NCBI GenBank assembly: GCA_949840805.1
Contig: CATKXR010000045.1
Span: 1 to 41,121, forward strand
Reading direction: 5' to 3'
From: an uncultured Lachnospiraceae bacterium
GTDB lineage: Bacteria > Bacillota > Clostridia > Lachnospirales > Lachnospiraceae
Length of the DNA: 41,121 nucleotides
The notes beneath the pieces were generated by a model, which ran no database searches, was not told the origin of the DNA, and saw nothing but the letters and a program-made list of their open reading frames with translations. Of this stretch, positions 21,134 through 31,500 are shown piece by piece. The stretch's first letter is position 1. Every line of letters begins with the position of its first letter. The position numbers were made by a program, and so were the translations under genes.

Positions 21134-24097
21134 ATGTTGGAAAAATTAAGAAAAAATCGAGAGTTTTGGCTGATTGTTCTGATCATTGTCTGTATAGGGA
21201 TTATCTTGTTTGGAGGGATTGATTATGTGAATTCTCTGCGGGAGGATTTATCGAATCAGGCTGTGCAGAATGTCCTGACCGTTACCAAACAGCAGCAGCA
21301 GGCCTTCGATAATTTTATTTCACAGGATCGGGAACGGTTATACAGTTTTGCACAGTATTTTGAGCAAAAAGATTCTGGCGATATGGAGGAGATCCGGCGG
21401 CAGCTTACTTTTTTTGGCGGGGTGGATGCTTTTTATTCGGTTATCAACCTGGATACCGGGCGTTTTTGCAGCAATAAGTATGATGAGATCTTCACGATGG
21501 GAAAGAGGGAGCTGTCGTCTTATCAGGTCCTTTCCGGCAGCGGCGTGCGGGAGCCTTATATGGGATTGTACACGGATGAAACCATGTTCGGCTATTATGA
21601 GTGTTTTGCCTTTGCAGACGGCGCACCTGGACTGCTTCAGAAAAGCTATGACCGAAGCAAGGTATCCGAGACTTTTTCCCTTTCTTTTTATAATGACCAG
21701 GGCTTTGCCTATGTGGTAAACCGGAAGGGGGATATCCTGCTCCGCTCCTCCGGCATGGACGAAGGCAGCCAGTATAACAATATTTTCGATATGTTTACCG
21801 AACCTAGCGGCAGGCAGCAGGAAATCGATGATTTTGTAAAAGCCTTAGAAGAAAGGGAGATGGGAAGCATCCGGTTTTCCAGAGAAGCGGGGGACTTTGT
21901 CTGCACCTATGTTTCGGTGGAAAATGTGGACGGATGGTTTTTGGTTTCTATTGTGCCGTGGGATGTGATTACAGAGGAAGCCGTTCAGATTCTTCTTCAT
22001 TCCCAGCAGGTATTTTTGCTCCTTCTTGTCTTGCTGGTGATCTCTGCGGCGCTTATTATGCTGATCTGGTATATACAGAAGAATATCAGTGAGAAAAACC
22101 GGGAGATCGAGTATCAGGAGCAGTTGTTTGATATTTTTTCCACCTATCTTACCGAGAATACAGGCGATGTATATATGATGGTCGATGGAGAGACAAGAGA
22201 GGTGGAGTATGTAAGCCCTAATCTTGAACGTGTTCTGGGGGTTTCCCGGGACGATATCATGTCCACTCTGAAGGATTTGGGGGGGATCATGCGGTCCGGC
22301 GGGGGAGAGATCGACTTTGATAACCTGCAGGATCTGGAGCCGGGAATATCTCTGGAGACTTCGGTCAATGAACTGATCAATCCCAGGACCGGCAAGCACA
22401 AATGGTTTCAGGAGAGCGTCTACTGCGCCCCGGTGCAGAACAGGCGCAAGATCATTGTCTACATATCGGACCGCACACGGGAGCGGGAGATCCAGGATAC
22501 GCTTACGGAAGCGCTGAAGATGGCCCAGGTGGCCAACAAGGCCAAGAGTTCTTTCCTCAGCAGCGTCAGCCATGATATCCGGACGCCTATGAATGCAATC
22601 ATTGGGTTTGTCTCCCTTTTGCAGGAAAAGGCGGAAAATCCCGGGCTTGTGCGCGAATATGCCAAACAGATTGACGCTGCCAGTCAGCACCTTTTAGGAC
22701 TGATCAATGATGTGCTGGATATGAATAAGATAGAAAGCGGAAGCGCGACCCTCAATAATTCGGAAATGAGCCTGGTAGATATTATTGATGAGATTAATTC
22801 CATCATCCGTCCACAGGCCAAGGCAAAGAGCCAGAATTTTGCGATCTTTGCTTCCTCCATCGTCAATGAACACCTGCAGGGGGATAAACTGCGGATCAAT
22901 CAGATCCTTATCAATCTTTTATCCAATGCCGTTAAGTATACCCCAAAAGGCGGGAATATCCAGATGCGTGTGGAGGAGATGCCGCAGGTGGTTGAGGATT
23001 ACAGCCGCATACGTTTTACGATCAGCGATAACGGGCTGGGTATGAGTGAAGAGTATCAGAAAGTAATGTTTGACCCTTTTACCAGGGAAGACACGGAAAT
23101 TATCCGCCAGATTCAGGGAACCGGCCTGGGTATGGCGATCACAAAAAGCCTGGTAGACCTCCTGGGAGGGACGATACAGGTTCAGAGCAAGCCGGGAGAA
23201 GGAACTGTTTTTACGGTGGAATTGGAGCTGTTTATCCAGGCCAGGGAGGATGATCCCAGGTTCTGGGCCGACCATCATGTAGAGAAGATGCTCGTAGCGG
23301 ACGATGACGAGGAGGTGTGCCTTAACATTGCCGGAGTTATGAAGAAGAATAACGTGCAGACGGACTATTCTGTGAACGGCAGGACGGTTGTGGAAATGAT
23401 GCGGGCCGCCAGGGAGGATGGACATCCTTATGACCTGGTTCTTCTGGACTGGAAGATGCCGGAACTGGACGGGCTGGAGACTGCCAGGCTTATTCGGGAG
23501 AATTATCCGGAAAAGATTCCGATCCTGCTATTTACCGCCTACGACTGGGGGGAGATCGAACAGGAAGCGGCAGAGATCGGCATACATCATTTTATGCCAA
23601 AGCCCTTTTTTGTGAGCACTCTCAAGGAAGCGGTCGGGCGGATTATGGGCGGCATAGAAGCAGAACGGGGAGAAGAGCGCAGCAGCGTGGTAGAAGGGAA
23701 ACATATTCTTGTAGTGGACGATATTGAGATTAACCGGATTGTTTTAGTCAAAATCCTGGGTACTTTGGGAGCATCCTGTGATGTGGCAGGAAACGGGCAG
23801 GAGGCCCTTGAAAAATTTGAAGCTTCTTCGCCGGGAGAATATGACCTGATTTTTATGGATGTGCAGATGCCGGTTATGGACGGCTATGCGGCTACCAGGG
23901 CGATCCGGGCCAGCGCGCATCCGTCGGCGGGGACAATCCCGATTATCGCTATGACCGCCAATGCATTTGTGGATGATGTACGGGACGCTATTGAGTCAGG
24001 AATGGATGCGCATATTGCAAAGCCGGTTCAGTTGGATAAGCTGAAGGCGACTGTCCGGCAGGTGTTTGACAGCAGGAAGCAGGAGAGAGAGGGCTAA
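21134..24097 (+). CDS. Transmembrane hybrid histidine kinase with two receivers
   Basis: 987 residues. Membrane span 1 (about 13-33), an extracytoplasmic sensor of about 250 residues (Cache-like in size and placement, not certain), membrane span 2 (about 290-312), a PAS-like region (about 325-450), a HisKA domain with H480 (SSVSHDIRTPMNAIIGF), an ATPase domain (NQILINLLSNAVKYTP, DNGLGMS, GTGLGMAITKSL), receiver 1 with D772 (LLDWKMPELDG) and receiver 2 with D909 (FMDVQMPVMDG). Both receivers keep their Thr and Lys switch residues (FTAYD and MPKPF; MTANAF and AKPV). It would phosphorylate itself and feed a phosphorelay through the HPt protein encoded three bases downstream. The signal is unknown. 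Full-length with no sign of decay. Confidence 0.95.
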   Translation: MLEKLRKNREFWLIVLIIVCIGIILFGGIDYVNSLREDLSNQAVQNVLTVTKQQQQAFDNFISQDRERLYSFAQYFEQKDSGDMEEIRRQLTFFGGVDAFYSVINLDTGRFCSNKYDEIFTMGKRELSSYQVLSGSGVREPYMGLYTDETMFGYYECFAFADGAPGLLQKSYDRSKVSETFSLSFYNDQGFAYVVNRKGDILLRSSGMDEGSQYNNIFDMFTEPSGRQQEIDDFVKALEEREMGSIRFSREAGDFVCTYVSVENVDGWFLVSIVPWDVITEEAVQILLHSQQVFLLLLVLLVISAALIMLIWYIQKNISEKNREIEYQEQLFDIFSTYLTENTGDVYMMVDGETREVEYVSPNLERVLGVSRDDIMSTLKDLGGIMRSGGGEIDFDNLQDLEPGISLETSVNELINPRTGKHKWFQESVYCAPVQNRRKIIVYISDRTREREIQDTLTEALKMAQVANKAKSSFLSSVSHDIRTPMNAIIGFVSLLQEKAENPGLVREYAKQIDAASQHLLGLINDVLDMNKIESGSATLNNSEMSLVDIIDEINSIIRPQAKAKSQNFAIFASSIVNEHLQGDKLRINQILINLLSNAVKYTPKGGNIQMRVEEMPQVVEDYSRIRFTISDNGLGMSEEYQKVMFDPFTREDTEIIRQIQGTGLGMAITKSLVDLLGGTIQVQSKPGEGTVFTVELELFIQAREDDPRFWADHHVEKMLVADDDEEVCLNIAGVMKKNNVQTDYSVNGRTVVEMMRAAREDGHPYDLVLLDWKMPELDGLETARLIRENYPEKIPILLFTAYDWGEIEQEAAEIGIHHFMPKPFFVSTLKEAVGRIMGGIEAERGEERSSVVEGKHILVVDDIEINRIVLVKILGTLGASCDVAGNGQEALEKFEASSPGEYDLIFMDVQMPVMDGYAATRAIRASAHPSAGTIPIIAMTANAFVDDVRDAIESGMDAHIAKPVQLDKLKATVRQVFDSRKQEREG

Positions 24098-24100
24098 TTT

Positions 24101-24454
24101 ATGAATTTAATTGACGAACTGAGAGGGCTGGGCGTGGATGTAGAGGAAGGCGTGGAACGTGTGATGGGAGATCATTCCCTATATGAGATGATGCTGGGGA
24201 TGTTTATTGAATCCGTAAACAGCAGCCAGGTCAGAGTGGAAGATTTTGAAAAAGAAAGCCTTGAGGGGCTGATTGACAGGATACATATGCTGAAGGGCGT
24301 TACGGGAAACCTGGCAATGACTCCTCTTTTCGCAAGATATACGGAAGTGTTAGGAAAGCTGCGCAGCGGCCAGCCGGAAGAGGCAAAAGCAGGTTTTGAG
24401 GGGCTTTTGCCCATCCAGGAAGAGATTATAAATTGTATTACACGGTATCAGTAA
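24101..24454 (+). CDS. Stand-alone HPt phosphotransfer protein
   Basis: 117 residues forming a single HPt helical bundle; phospho-acceptor H62 lies in DRIHMLKGVTGNLAM. Such proteins shuttle phosphate between a hybrid kinase receiver and a separate response regulator. Three bases separate it from the kinase stop, so the two are co-translated, and the receiver-HD-GYP gene follows 72 bases later. It therefore supplies the missing middle step of the phosphorelay encoded here. Confidence 0.9.
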   Translation: MNLIDELRGLGVDVEEGVERVMGDHSLYEMMLGMFIESVNSSQVRVEDFEKESLEGLIDRIHMLKGVTGNLAMTPLFARYTEVLGKLRSGQPEEAKAGFEGLLPIQEEIINCITRYQ

Positions 24455-24526
24455 AATACGGACAAAACGGGTGCTTATTACAGACAGAATAACAGATGCT
24501 GTTATGAAAGAAAGGGTGTTGACTAG

Positions 24527-25618
24527 ATGGAGATGCAATATTCGCTGTCGGCGGATAACGTGGCGTCTGATACGATTCTGATTGTGGATGATGATAAGAT
24601 CAACCGCAAAATATTGGGAAAGATTTTTTCAGGACATTATAAGATCATAGAGGCGGAAAACGGGCAGGAGGCGTTAGCTATGATCCTGAACCAGAATAAT
24701 CATTTCTGCGCGGTTCTTTTGGATTTGCTGATGCCAGGCCTGACCGGACTTGAGGTGATCCGGCATCTGCATGCTCTTGGCCTTATGGAGAAGATTCCGG
24801 TGTTTCTCATTACGGTGGAATGCAATGACAATGTTATGCGGGAGGCATACCAGCTCGGTGTGATGGACGTGATCCGCAAGCCGGTGATTCCTTTTATGGT
24901 GCTGCGGAGGGTCGGGTCGATCGTCGAACTTTTTGAAGCGAGGAAGCATCTGAATATGGTGGTGGAAAATCAGAGCTTTGAGCTTTTGATGCAGACGGAG
25001 AAGATTATTTCCCTGAATCAGGGGATGATCGAAGTACTGGCTACTGCCATTGAATTCAGAAATGAGGAGTCAGGCGGCCATGTACAGCGCATCTGCGGCA
25101 TCACCCGGGTGATGCTTGAGAACACGGAATTCGGAGACGGTCTGGACGAGTTTGAGATCGAGAATATTGCTCTGGCATCCATTATGCATGACGTGGGGAA
25201 GATCGCAATTCCGGACGCGGTCCTGACAAAGCCGGGGAAGCTGACCAATGAGGAATATGAGGTTATGAAGACCCATACCATAAAAGGCGCGGATCTTTTG
25301 GAGAGCATTCCGCAACTGCAGGACAGCGGGTTTTATGATTATGCGAAAGATATTGCCAGGCATCATCATGAGCGCTGGGACGGCAGAGGTTATCCGGACG
25401 GGCTTAAAGGCGAAGAAATATCGCCCTGGTCCCAGGTGGTCTCTCTGGCGGACGTTTATGACGCTTTGAGCTGTAAGCGGGTATATAAGGATGCATTTCC
25501 CAGAAAGCAGGTCGTGGAGATGATTCTCACCGGACAGTGCGGCCTTTTTGGCCCCCGTTTGCTGGAAAATTTTTTAAAGGTGGAGGACCAGATCCATGAA
25601 CTTTACGAGGATTATTAA
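24527..25618 (+). CDS. Response regulator with HD-GYP c-di-GMP phosphodiesterase output
   Basis: 363 residues. The receiver has the acidic pocket DDD (21-23), phospho-acceptor D66 (LLDLLMPGLTG) and the switch Lys in IRKPV. The output domain has every HD-GYP signature: E-S-G-G-H-V-Q-R near the start, H221-D222 (MHDVGKIAIPD), TKPGKL, KTHTIKGADLL, HHHERWDGRGYPDGLKG and SLADVYDAL. HD-GYP enzymes with these residues hydrolyse c-di-GMP to pGpG or GMP. It is the natural terminal output of the hybrid kinase/HPt relay around it, and lowering c-di-GMP generally favours motility, in keeping with the adjacent chemotaxis genes. The SD is modest (AAAGGG). Confidence 0.94.
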   Translation: MEMQYSLSADNVASDTILIVDDDKINRKILGKIFSGHYKIIEAENGQEALAMILNQNNHFCAVLLDLLMPGLTGLEVIRHLHALGLMEKIPVFLITVECNDNVMREAYQLGVMDVIRKPVIPFMVLRRVGSIVELFEARKHLNMVVENQSFELLMQTEKIISLNQGMIEVLATAIEFRNEESGGHVQRICGITRVMLENTEFGDGLDEFEIENIALASIMHDVGKIAIPDAVLTKPGKLTNEEYEVMKTHTIKGADLLESIPQLQDSGFYDYAKDIARHHHERWDGRGYPDGLKGEEISPWSQVVSLADVYDALSCKRVYKDAFPRKQVVEMILTGQCGLFGPRLLENFLKVEDQIHELYEDY

Positions 25619-25674
25619 AACGGGCAGGACTTTTGGCTGCCGCGACTCTTGAAGGGAACGGAGGATAGATCTCT

Positions 25675-28122
25675 ATGGATCATTGCCATATTCGGTTTTA
25701 TCTTATGGGACGGCGGCGTGACATATTTGAACCTGTAAAAGGGATGTCGTTGCCGGAGGGGTTTACCTGTGATTTTTTGGAAAGCGGCGAACCAGAGAAA
25801 GAGCTGGCCAGGCAGGCGGATGTAATTCTGGCCTGCCTGCAGGGTATGGATGAAGAGAAGATACTGTCTGACCTGTTTTCGTACAAGGAGACAGAAACCA
25901 GGCTGATTTTGGCGGTGTCCCGGGGGCAGGTGGCATTTACAGAGGATTTTTTGTCTGAAATTGAGGATGTATGGACGGTTGCTATGTCAAAGGAGGAGCT
26001 TATTTTCCGTTTCAGGAAGTGGATGAAAGATTATAGGACATCCAGGCAGGTGGAATATTTTTCTGATTTTACTGCCGAAAAGAAACAGAAAGAGAAGGAA
26101 TGGGAGAAAAAGAACCAGGAACTCAGATATCATGAGCAGATGCACCGTATTTTTTCTACTTTCCTGTCTGAAAAAATTGACGACGTTTATATGATGCTGG
26201 ATGCCAGGGAATATGAGCCCGAGTATGTGAGCGCCAATGCCGAGAGGGTACTGGGGATCTCCTGGGAGAAGATAAAAGCCGATCTGAAACAGTTGGGAAG
26301 GGCTTCCTATGTAGAAGGAGAAGAGATAGGGTATGAGGAGCTTTCCAGGATGGAACCCGGAAAAGCTCCCAAGGTCGTGGAGACAGAGCGGATCGACCAG
26401 AAGACAGGCGAACATAAGTGGTTTCGGGAGAGTATCTATTGTGTGCTGGTCCAGAACGAAAAAAAGATTGTTGTGTACATATCCGACCGGACCAGGGAGA
26501 AGACAAACCAGAATGCATTGTCGGAAGCCCTGAATATGGCACAGGTGGCAAATAAGGCAAAAAGCAGGTTCTTGAGCAACGTCAGCCATGATATCCGGAC
26601 CCCTCTAAATGCCATAATGGGATTTACCTCCCTGCTTCAGGAAGAAGCGGATAATCCGGAAAGGGTAATGGAATATACCCAGAAGATATCCGGCGCCAGT
26701 CAGCATTTATTGGGTTTGATTAATGATGTGCTGGACATGAACCGGATTGAGAGCGGAAGCACCATGATCAATGTTTCTGAGATGAATATGGCCGAAATCA
26801 TCGACGGGCTGAATACGATCATCCGCCCTCAGGCCCGTGCAAAGGCGCAGACCTTTGAAATATACACTTCCCTCACTTATGAGCATCTGCTGGGGGACAA
26901 GCTGCGGGTGAATCAGATCCTGATCAATATCCTGTCAAATGCCGTAAAATATACGCCTGACGGGGGGACGATCAAGCTGGCCGTAAGAGAGCTGCCCCAG
27001 GTGGACAGGAGCTACAGCCGTATTCGGTTTACGGTCAGTGACAACGGCCAGGGGATGAGTGAGGATTATCTGAAGGTGATATTTGATCCTTTCACCCGTG
27101 AACAGCGTACCACCGTGAATAAGATTCAGGGTACGGGGCTGGGGATGGCCATCACAAAGAATCTGGTGGATCTGATGAATGGTTCCATTATGGTGGAGAG
27201 CAGGCCGGGGCAGGGAAGCACTTTTACCGTGGAACTGGAGCTGCGTATCCAGGAACGGACAGACGACCCTGACTTTTGGAAAAAGCATGGCATTTTCCGT
27301 ATGATTGTTGCAGACGATGATGACAGCGTCTGCCGGGATATTGTGAAAAAAATGATGGGGACCAACGTGGCGGTCCGGTTTGCCACCAACGGACGGCTGG
27401 CTGTGGAGATGATCCGCAGGGCCAGGGAGCAGGGGGAGCCGTATGACTTGATTATTTTAGACTGGAAGATGCCGGATCTGGACGGATTGGAGACAGCCTG
27501 CCTTATCCGGAAAAATTATCCTGAGAAAACTCCGATTCTGTTTTTTACGGCATATGACTGGGCGGATATTGAGGAGGAGGCGATGGAGATAGGGAACCAT
27601 CACTTTCTTCAAAAGCCCTTTTTTATGAGCAGTTTCAAAGAAGCGATCCAGCGGATGATGGGGGTAAGGAAGGAGCCTGTTTTTACAGACAAAGAAAGAA
27701 TTGTGGAAAATAAGCGGATTCTGGTGGTGGACGATATTGATGTGAACCGAATGATCCTGGTGAAGATCCTGGAGACATTAGGGGCTGTCTGCGACGTGGC
27801 GGAAAACGGACAGCAGGCAGTGGAAAAATTTCTGGATGCAGAGTCAGGAAATTATGAGATTATTTTGATGGATGTGCAGATGCCGGTCATGAACGGGTAT
27901 GAGGCCACAAAGGCGATCCGGGGCAGCGGCCATCCCTCGGCTGGCAGCGTGCCTATCATCGCCATGACGGCCAATGCCTTTGTGGATGATATCCGGGACG
28001 CCCTGGAGGCGGGCATGGACGCCCATGTGTCAAAGCCGGTTGTCTTAGACCAGCTTAAGCATACCATACAGGAGGTATTGGAGCGGGGCGGCCATTACAA
28101 TTATCTTTCTTCCAGACCTTGA
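25675..28122 (+). CDS. Cytosolic hybrid histidine kinase with two receivers
   Basis: 815 residues without membrane spans. The N-terminal ~125 residues look like a receiver-type alpha/beta domain (ADVILACLQGMDE, RLILAVSRG) but no conserved acidic pocket or phospho-Asp is evident. A coiled coil (about 130-160, EKKQKEKEWEKKNQELR), a PAS-like region, HisKA with H305 (SNVSHDIRTPLNAIMGF), an ATPase domain (NQILINILSNAVKYTP, DNGQGMS, GTGLGMAITKNL), receiver 1 with D596 (LDWKMPDLDG) and receiver 2 with D733 (MDVQMPVMNG) follow. From the PAS onward it is strongly similar to the first hybrid kinase, indicating duplication with replacement of the sensor. ACGGAGGA lies 10 bases before the ATG. Its stop codon lies inside the -35 box of the ileS promoter. 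Confidence 0.95.
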   Translation: MDHCHIRFYLMGRRRDIFEPVKGMSLPEGFTCDFLESGEPEKELARQADVILACLQGMDEEKILSDLFSYKETETRLILAVSRGQVAFTEDFLSEIEDVWTVAMSKEELIFRFRKWMKDYRTSRQVEYFSDFTAEKKQKEKEWEKKNQELRYHEQMHRIFSTFLSEKIDDVYMMLDAREYEPEYVSANAERVLGISWEKIKADLKQLGRASYVEGEEIGYEELSRMEPGKAPKVVETERIDQKTGEHKWFRESIYCVLVQNEKKIVVYISDRTREKTNQNALSEALNMAQVANKAKSRFLSNVSHDIRTPLNAIMGFTSLLQEEADNPERVMEYTQKISGASQHLLGLINDVLDMNRIESGSTMINVSEMNMAEIIDGLNTIIRPQARAKAQTFEIYTSLTYEHLLGDKLRVNQILINILSNAVKYTPDGGTIKLAVRELPQVDRSYSRIRFTVSDNGQGMSEDYLKVIFDPFTREQRTTVNKIQGTGLGMAITKNLVDLMNGSIMVESRPGQGSTFTVELELRIQERTDDPDFWKKHGIFRMIVADDDDSVCRDIVKKMMGTNVAVRFATNGRLAVEMIRRAREQGEPYDLIILDWKMPDLDGLETACLIRKNYPEKTPILFFTAYDWADIEEEAMEIGNHHFLQKPFFMSSFKEAIQRMMGVRKEPVFTDKERIVENKRILVVDDIDVNRMILVKILETLGAVCDVAENGQQAVEKFLDAESGNYEIILMDVQMPVMNGYEATKAIRGSGHPSAGSVPIIAMTANAFVDDIRDALEAGMDAHVSKPVVLDQLKHTIQEVLERGGHYNYLSSRP

Positions 28123-28147
28123 CAATTTCTGCTTATCTCAATATAAT
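28119..28147 (+). promoter_or_regulatory. Consensus sigma-A promoter of ileS
   Basis: TTGACA (28119-28124) and TATAAT (28142-28147) are 17 bp apart: a perfect consensus. The TGA stop of the upstream kinase gene lies within the -35 hexamer. Confidence 0.9.
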
Positions 28148-28163
28148 GGTTAAGTATCGGATA

Positions 28164-28522
28164 TGAGAAAGACGATGACGGAGAGAGTAGGGCCGCAGGG
28201 AAGCTGCGCCAGCGATCCGGGGACGGTGGAAGCCCGGAGGCAGAAAAGCGGATGCCGAAGATCACTCCAGAGTTGCAGGCTGAAAGGCAGGGACGGACAA
28301 GAAGGACGGGAAGTTTTCCGACGGGTCCGGGAGTCTTATGCCCATTAGGCTGTGCCGGTTGTCCCGCCGTTATAGGGAGCGCATATGATGTGGCGGCAGT
28401 CAAGCCGGAACCGGGTGAAGAAAGCGGAGTCGGGGACCGGCATCCGGCACAGGTGTATGCAGTAATAGGTGGTATAGCGGAGCAAAGCTCTCGTCCTCAT
28501 TACGGGACGGGGGCTTTTTTGT
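28164..28522 (+). ncRNA. T-box leader controlling ileS
   Basis: The leader has a stem I region with the GA-rich K-turn (GGAGAGAGTAGGG), a specifier trinucleotide ATC (28261-28263, isoleucine) followed by a conserved A, and stem II/III material. The T-box proper reads AATAGGTGGTATAGCGGAGC (28464-28483) and is followed by an intrinsic terminator (28484-28520) whose 5' arm includes AAGCTCTCGTCC and whose 3' arm ends in six T. Uncharged tRNA-Ile would pair with the T-box and favour the antiterminator, switching on isoleucyl-tRNA synthetase. The match of the ATC specifier to the downstream ileS supports the assignment; the full stem I fold was not modelled. Confidence 0.9.
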
Positions 28523-28568
28523 CTTTGGCAGGCTTTGCTGTTTCGCCGCAAAAACGGAGGTAATCAAA

Positions 28569-31500
28569 ATGTATGAGAAAGTATCTACAGATTTAAAATT
28601 TGTAGAACGGGAAAAGAAAGTTGAGAAGTTCTGGAAGGAGCACGATATCTTCCAAAAAAGCATGGAGAGCCGCAAAGACGGCCCTACCTACACCTTTTAT
28701 GACGGGCCGCCTACTGCCAACGGTAAGCCCCATATCGGCCATGTGCTGACCCGTGTGATCAAGGACATGATTCCCCGCTACCGGACCATGAAGGGCTGTA
28801 TGGTTCCCCGGAAGGCAGGGTGGGACACCCACGGGCTTCCGGTGGAGCTGGAGGTGGAGAAGATGCTTGGTCTCGACGGCAAGGAGCAGATCGAGCAGTA
28901 CGGTCTGGAGCCGTTTATCGCCCACTGCAAGGAGAGTGTCTGGAAGTATAAGGGGATGTGGGAGGATTTTTCCAGTACCGTGGGCTTCTGGGCAGACATG
29001 GACGACCCGTATGTGACCTATCACAATGATTTTATCGAGTCAGAGTGGTGGGCGTTAAAGAAGATCTGGGAACGGGGGCTTTTGTACAAGGGCTTTAAGA
29101 TCGTGCCTTACTGTCCCCGGTGCGGCACGCCTCTTTCCAGCCATGAGGTGGCTCAGGGGTATAAGGACGTAAAGGAGCGGTCCGCCATTGCCCGGTTCAA
29201 GGTGAAGGGGGAGGATGCCTTTATTCTGGCCTGGACCACTACCCCCTGGACGCTGCCCAGCAACGTGGCCCTGTGCGTGAACCCGGACGAGTCTTATGTG
29301 AAGGTTTTAAACGGGGAGTATACCTATTATCTGGCGGAGGCTCTGTGCGATACGGTGCTCCAGGGAGAGTACACGGTGCTGGAGCGCTACAGGGGTAAGG
29401 ATCTGGAATATAAGGAGTATGAGCCCCTGCTTCCCTATGCCAATGAGGTCTGTGAAAAGCAGCGGAAAAAGGCGTTTTATGTGGTCTGCGACGGCTATGT
29501 GACGTTGACGGACGGCACGGGCGTGGTCCATATCGCGCCGGCTTTCGGTGAGGATGACTCCAAGGTGGGACGCAAATATGACCTTCCGTTTGTTCAGCTT
29601 GTGGACGCCAAGGGGCAGATGACAAAGGAGACTCCCTGGGCGGGAACCTTTGTGAAGAAGGCGGATCCGCTGGTGTTAAAGGAATTGGAGGAGAAAGGGC
29701 TTTTGTTCTCCGCCCCTGCCTTTGAACACAGCTACCCCCATTGCTGGCGCTGCGATACGCCTCTCATCTACTATGCAAGGGAATCCTGGTTTATCAAAAT
29801 GACGGCGGTGAAGGAGGATTTGATCCGCAACAACAATACCATCAACTGGATTCCGGAGAGTATTGGCAAGGGCCGTTTCGGCGACTGGCTGGAAAATGTA
29901 CAGGACTGGGGCATCAGCCGGAACCGTTACTGGGGGACTCCTCTCAACGTGTGGGAGTGTGAGTGCGGCCACCAGCATTCTGTGGGCAGCATTGAGGAGT
30001 TAAAGTCCATGTCTAAGAACTGCCCGGACAATATTGAACTCCATCGTCCTTTTATTGATGAGGTGACGATCACCTGTCCCAAATGCGGGAAGGAGATGAA
30101 GCGGGTTCCGGAGGTGATTGACTGCTGGTTTGACTCAGGGGCCATGCCTTTTGCCCAGCATCATTATCCTTTTGAGAACAAGGAGCTGTTTGAGCAGCAG
30201 TTTCCGGCGGACTTTATCTCTGAGGCAGTGGACCAGACACGGGGATGGTTTTATTCCCTGCTTGCCATCTCTACCCTGATCTTTAACAAGGCTCCTTATA
30301 AGAACGTGATTGTCATGGGCCACGTGCAGGATGAGTTCGGGCAGAAGATGAGCAAGAGCAAGGGCAATGCGGTGGATCCTTTTGAGGCCCTGGCCACCTA
30401 CGGGGCGGATGCCATCCGGTGGTATTTCTACATTAACAGCGCGCCCTGGCTGCCCAACCGTTTTCACGGGGACGCGGTGAAGGAGGGGCAGCGCAAATTC
30501 ATGGGTACTTTGTGGAACACCTATGCCTTTTTTGTGCTGTATGCCAACATTGACCAGTTTGATGCCACAAAGTATTCTCTGGAATATGAGAAACTGACAG
30601 TGATGGATAAGTGGCTTCTGTCCAAGATGCACTCTATGGTAAAGAGTGTGGACGACAACCTGGCCAATTATCGGATTCCCGAGACAGCCCGGGCTCTTCA
30701 GGCTTTTGTGGACGACATGAGCAACTGGTATGTGAGAAGAAGCCGGGAGCGTTTCTGGGCAAAGGGCATGGAGCAGGATAAGATCAACGCTTACATGACT
30801 CTTTATACGGCTCTGGTGACGACGGCCAAGGCAGCGGCCCCCATGATTCCCTTTATGGCCGAGGCCATTTACCAGAATTTGGTGCGGAGTATTGACAAGG
30901 AGGCGCCGGAGAGCGTCCACTTGTGTGATTTCCCGGCAGCGGATGAAAGCCATATTGACGAGAAGCTGGAAGCGGACATGGACGAGGTGTTAAAGATTGT
31001 GGTTCTGGGACGGGCGGCCAGGAATACGGCCAATATAAAGAACCGTCAGCCCATCGGAAAGATGTATGTGAAGGCGGATCATGGATTGTCCCGGTTCTAT
31101 GTGGAGATCATTGAGGAAGAACTGAATGTGAAGTCCGTGGAGTTTGTGGAGGATGTGCGCAGCTTCACCACCTACAGCTTTAAGCCGCAGCTTAAGACCG
31201 TAGGGCCTAAATACGGCAAACAATTAGGAAATATCCGCAAGGCGCTGGCTGAGATTGACGGAAATCAGGCCATGGATACCTTAAAGGCAGAGGGAGCTTT
31301 GACCTTTGACTTTGGCGGCGGGCCGGTGGTCCTTGCGGAGGAGGATCTGCTGATTGATATGGCCCAGGCCCAGGGGTATGTGTCCGAGGGAGACAATCAG
31401 GTTACGGTTGCCCTGGATACCAACCTGACGCCGGAGCTTCTGGAGGAGGGCTTTGTCCGGGAGCTGGTGAGCAAGATTCAGACCATGAGAAAAGAAGCAG

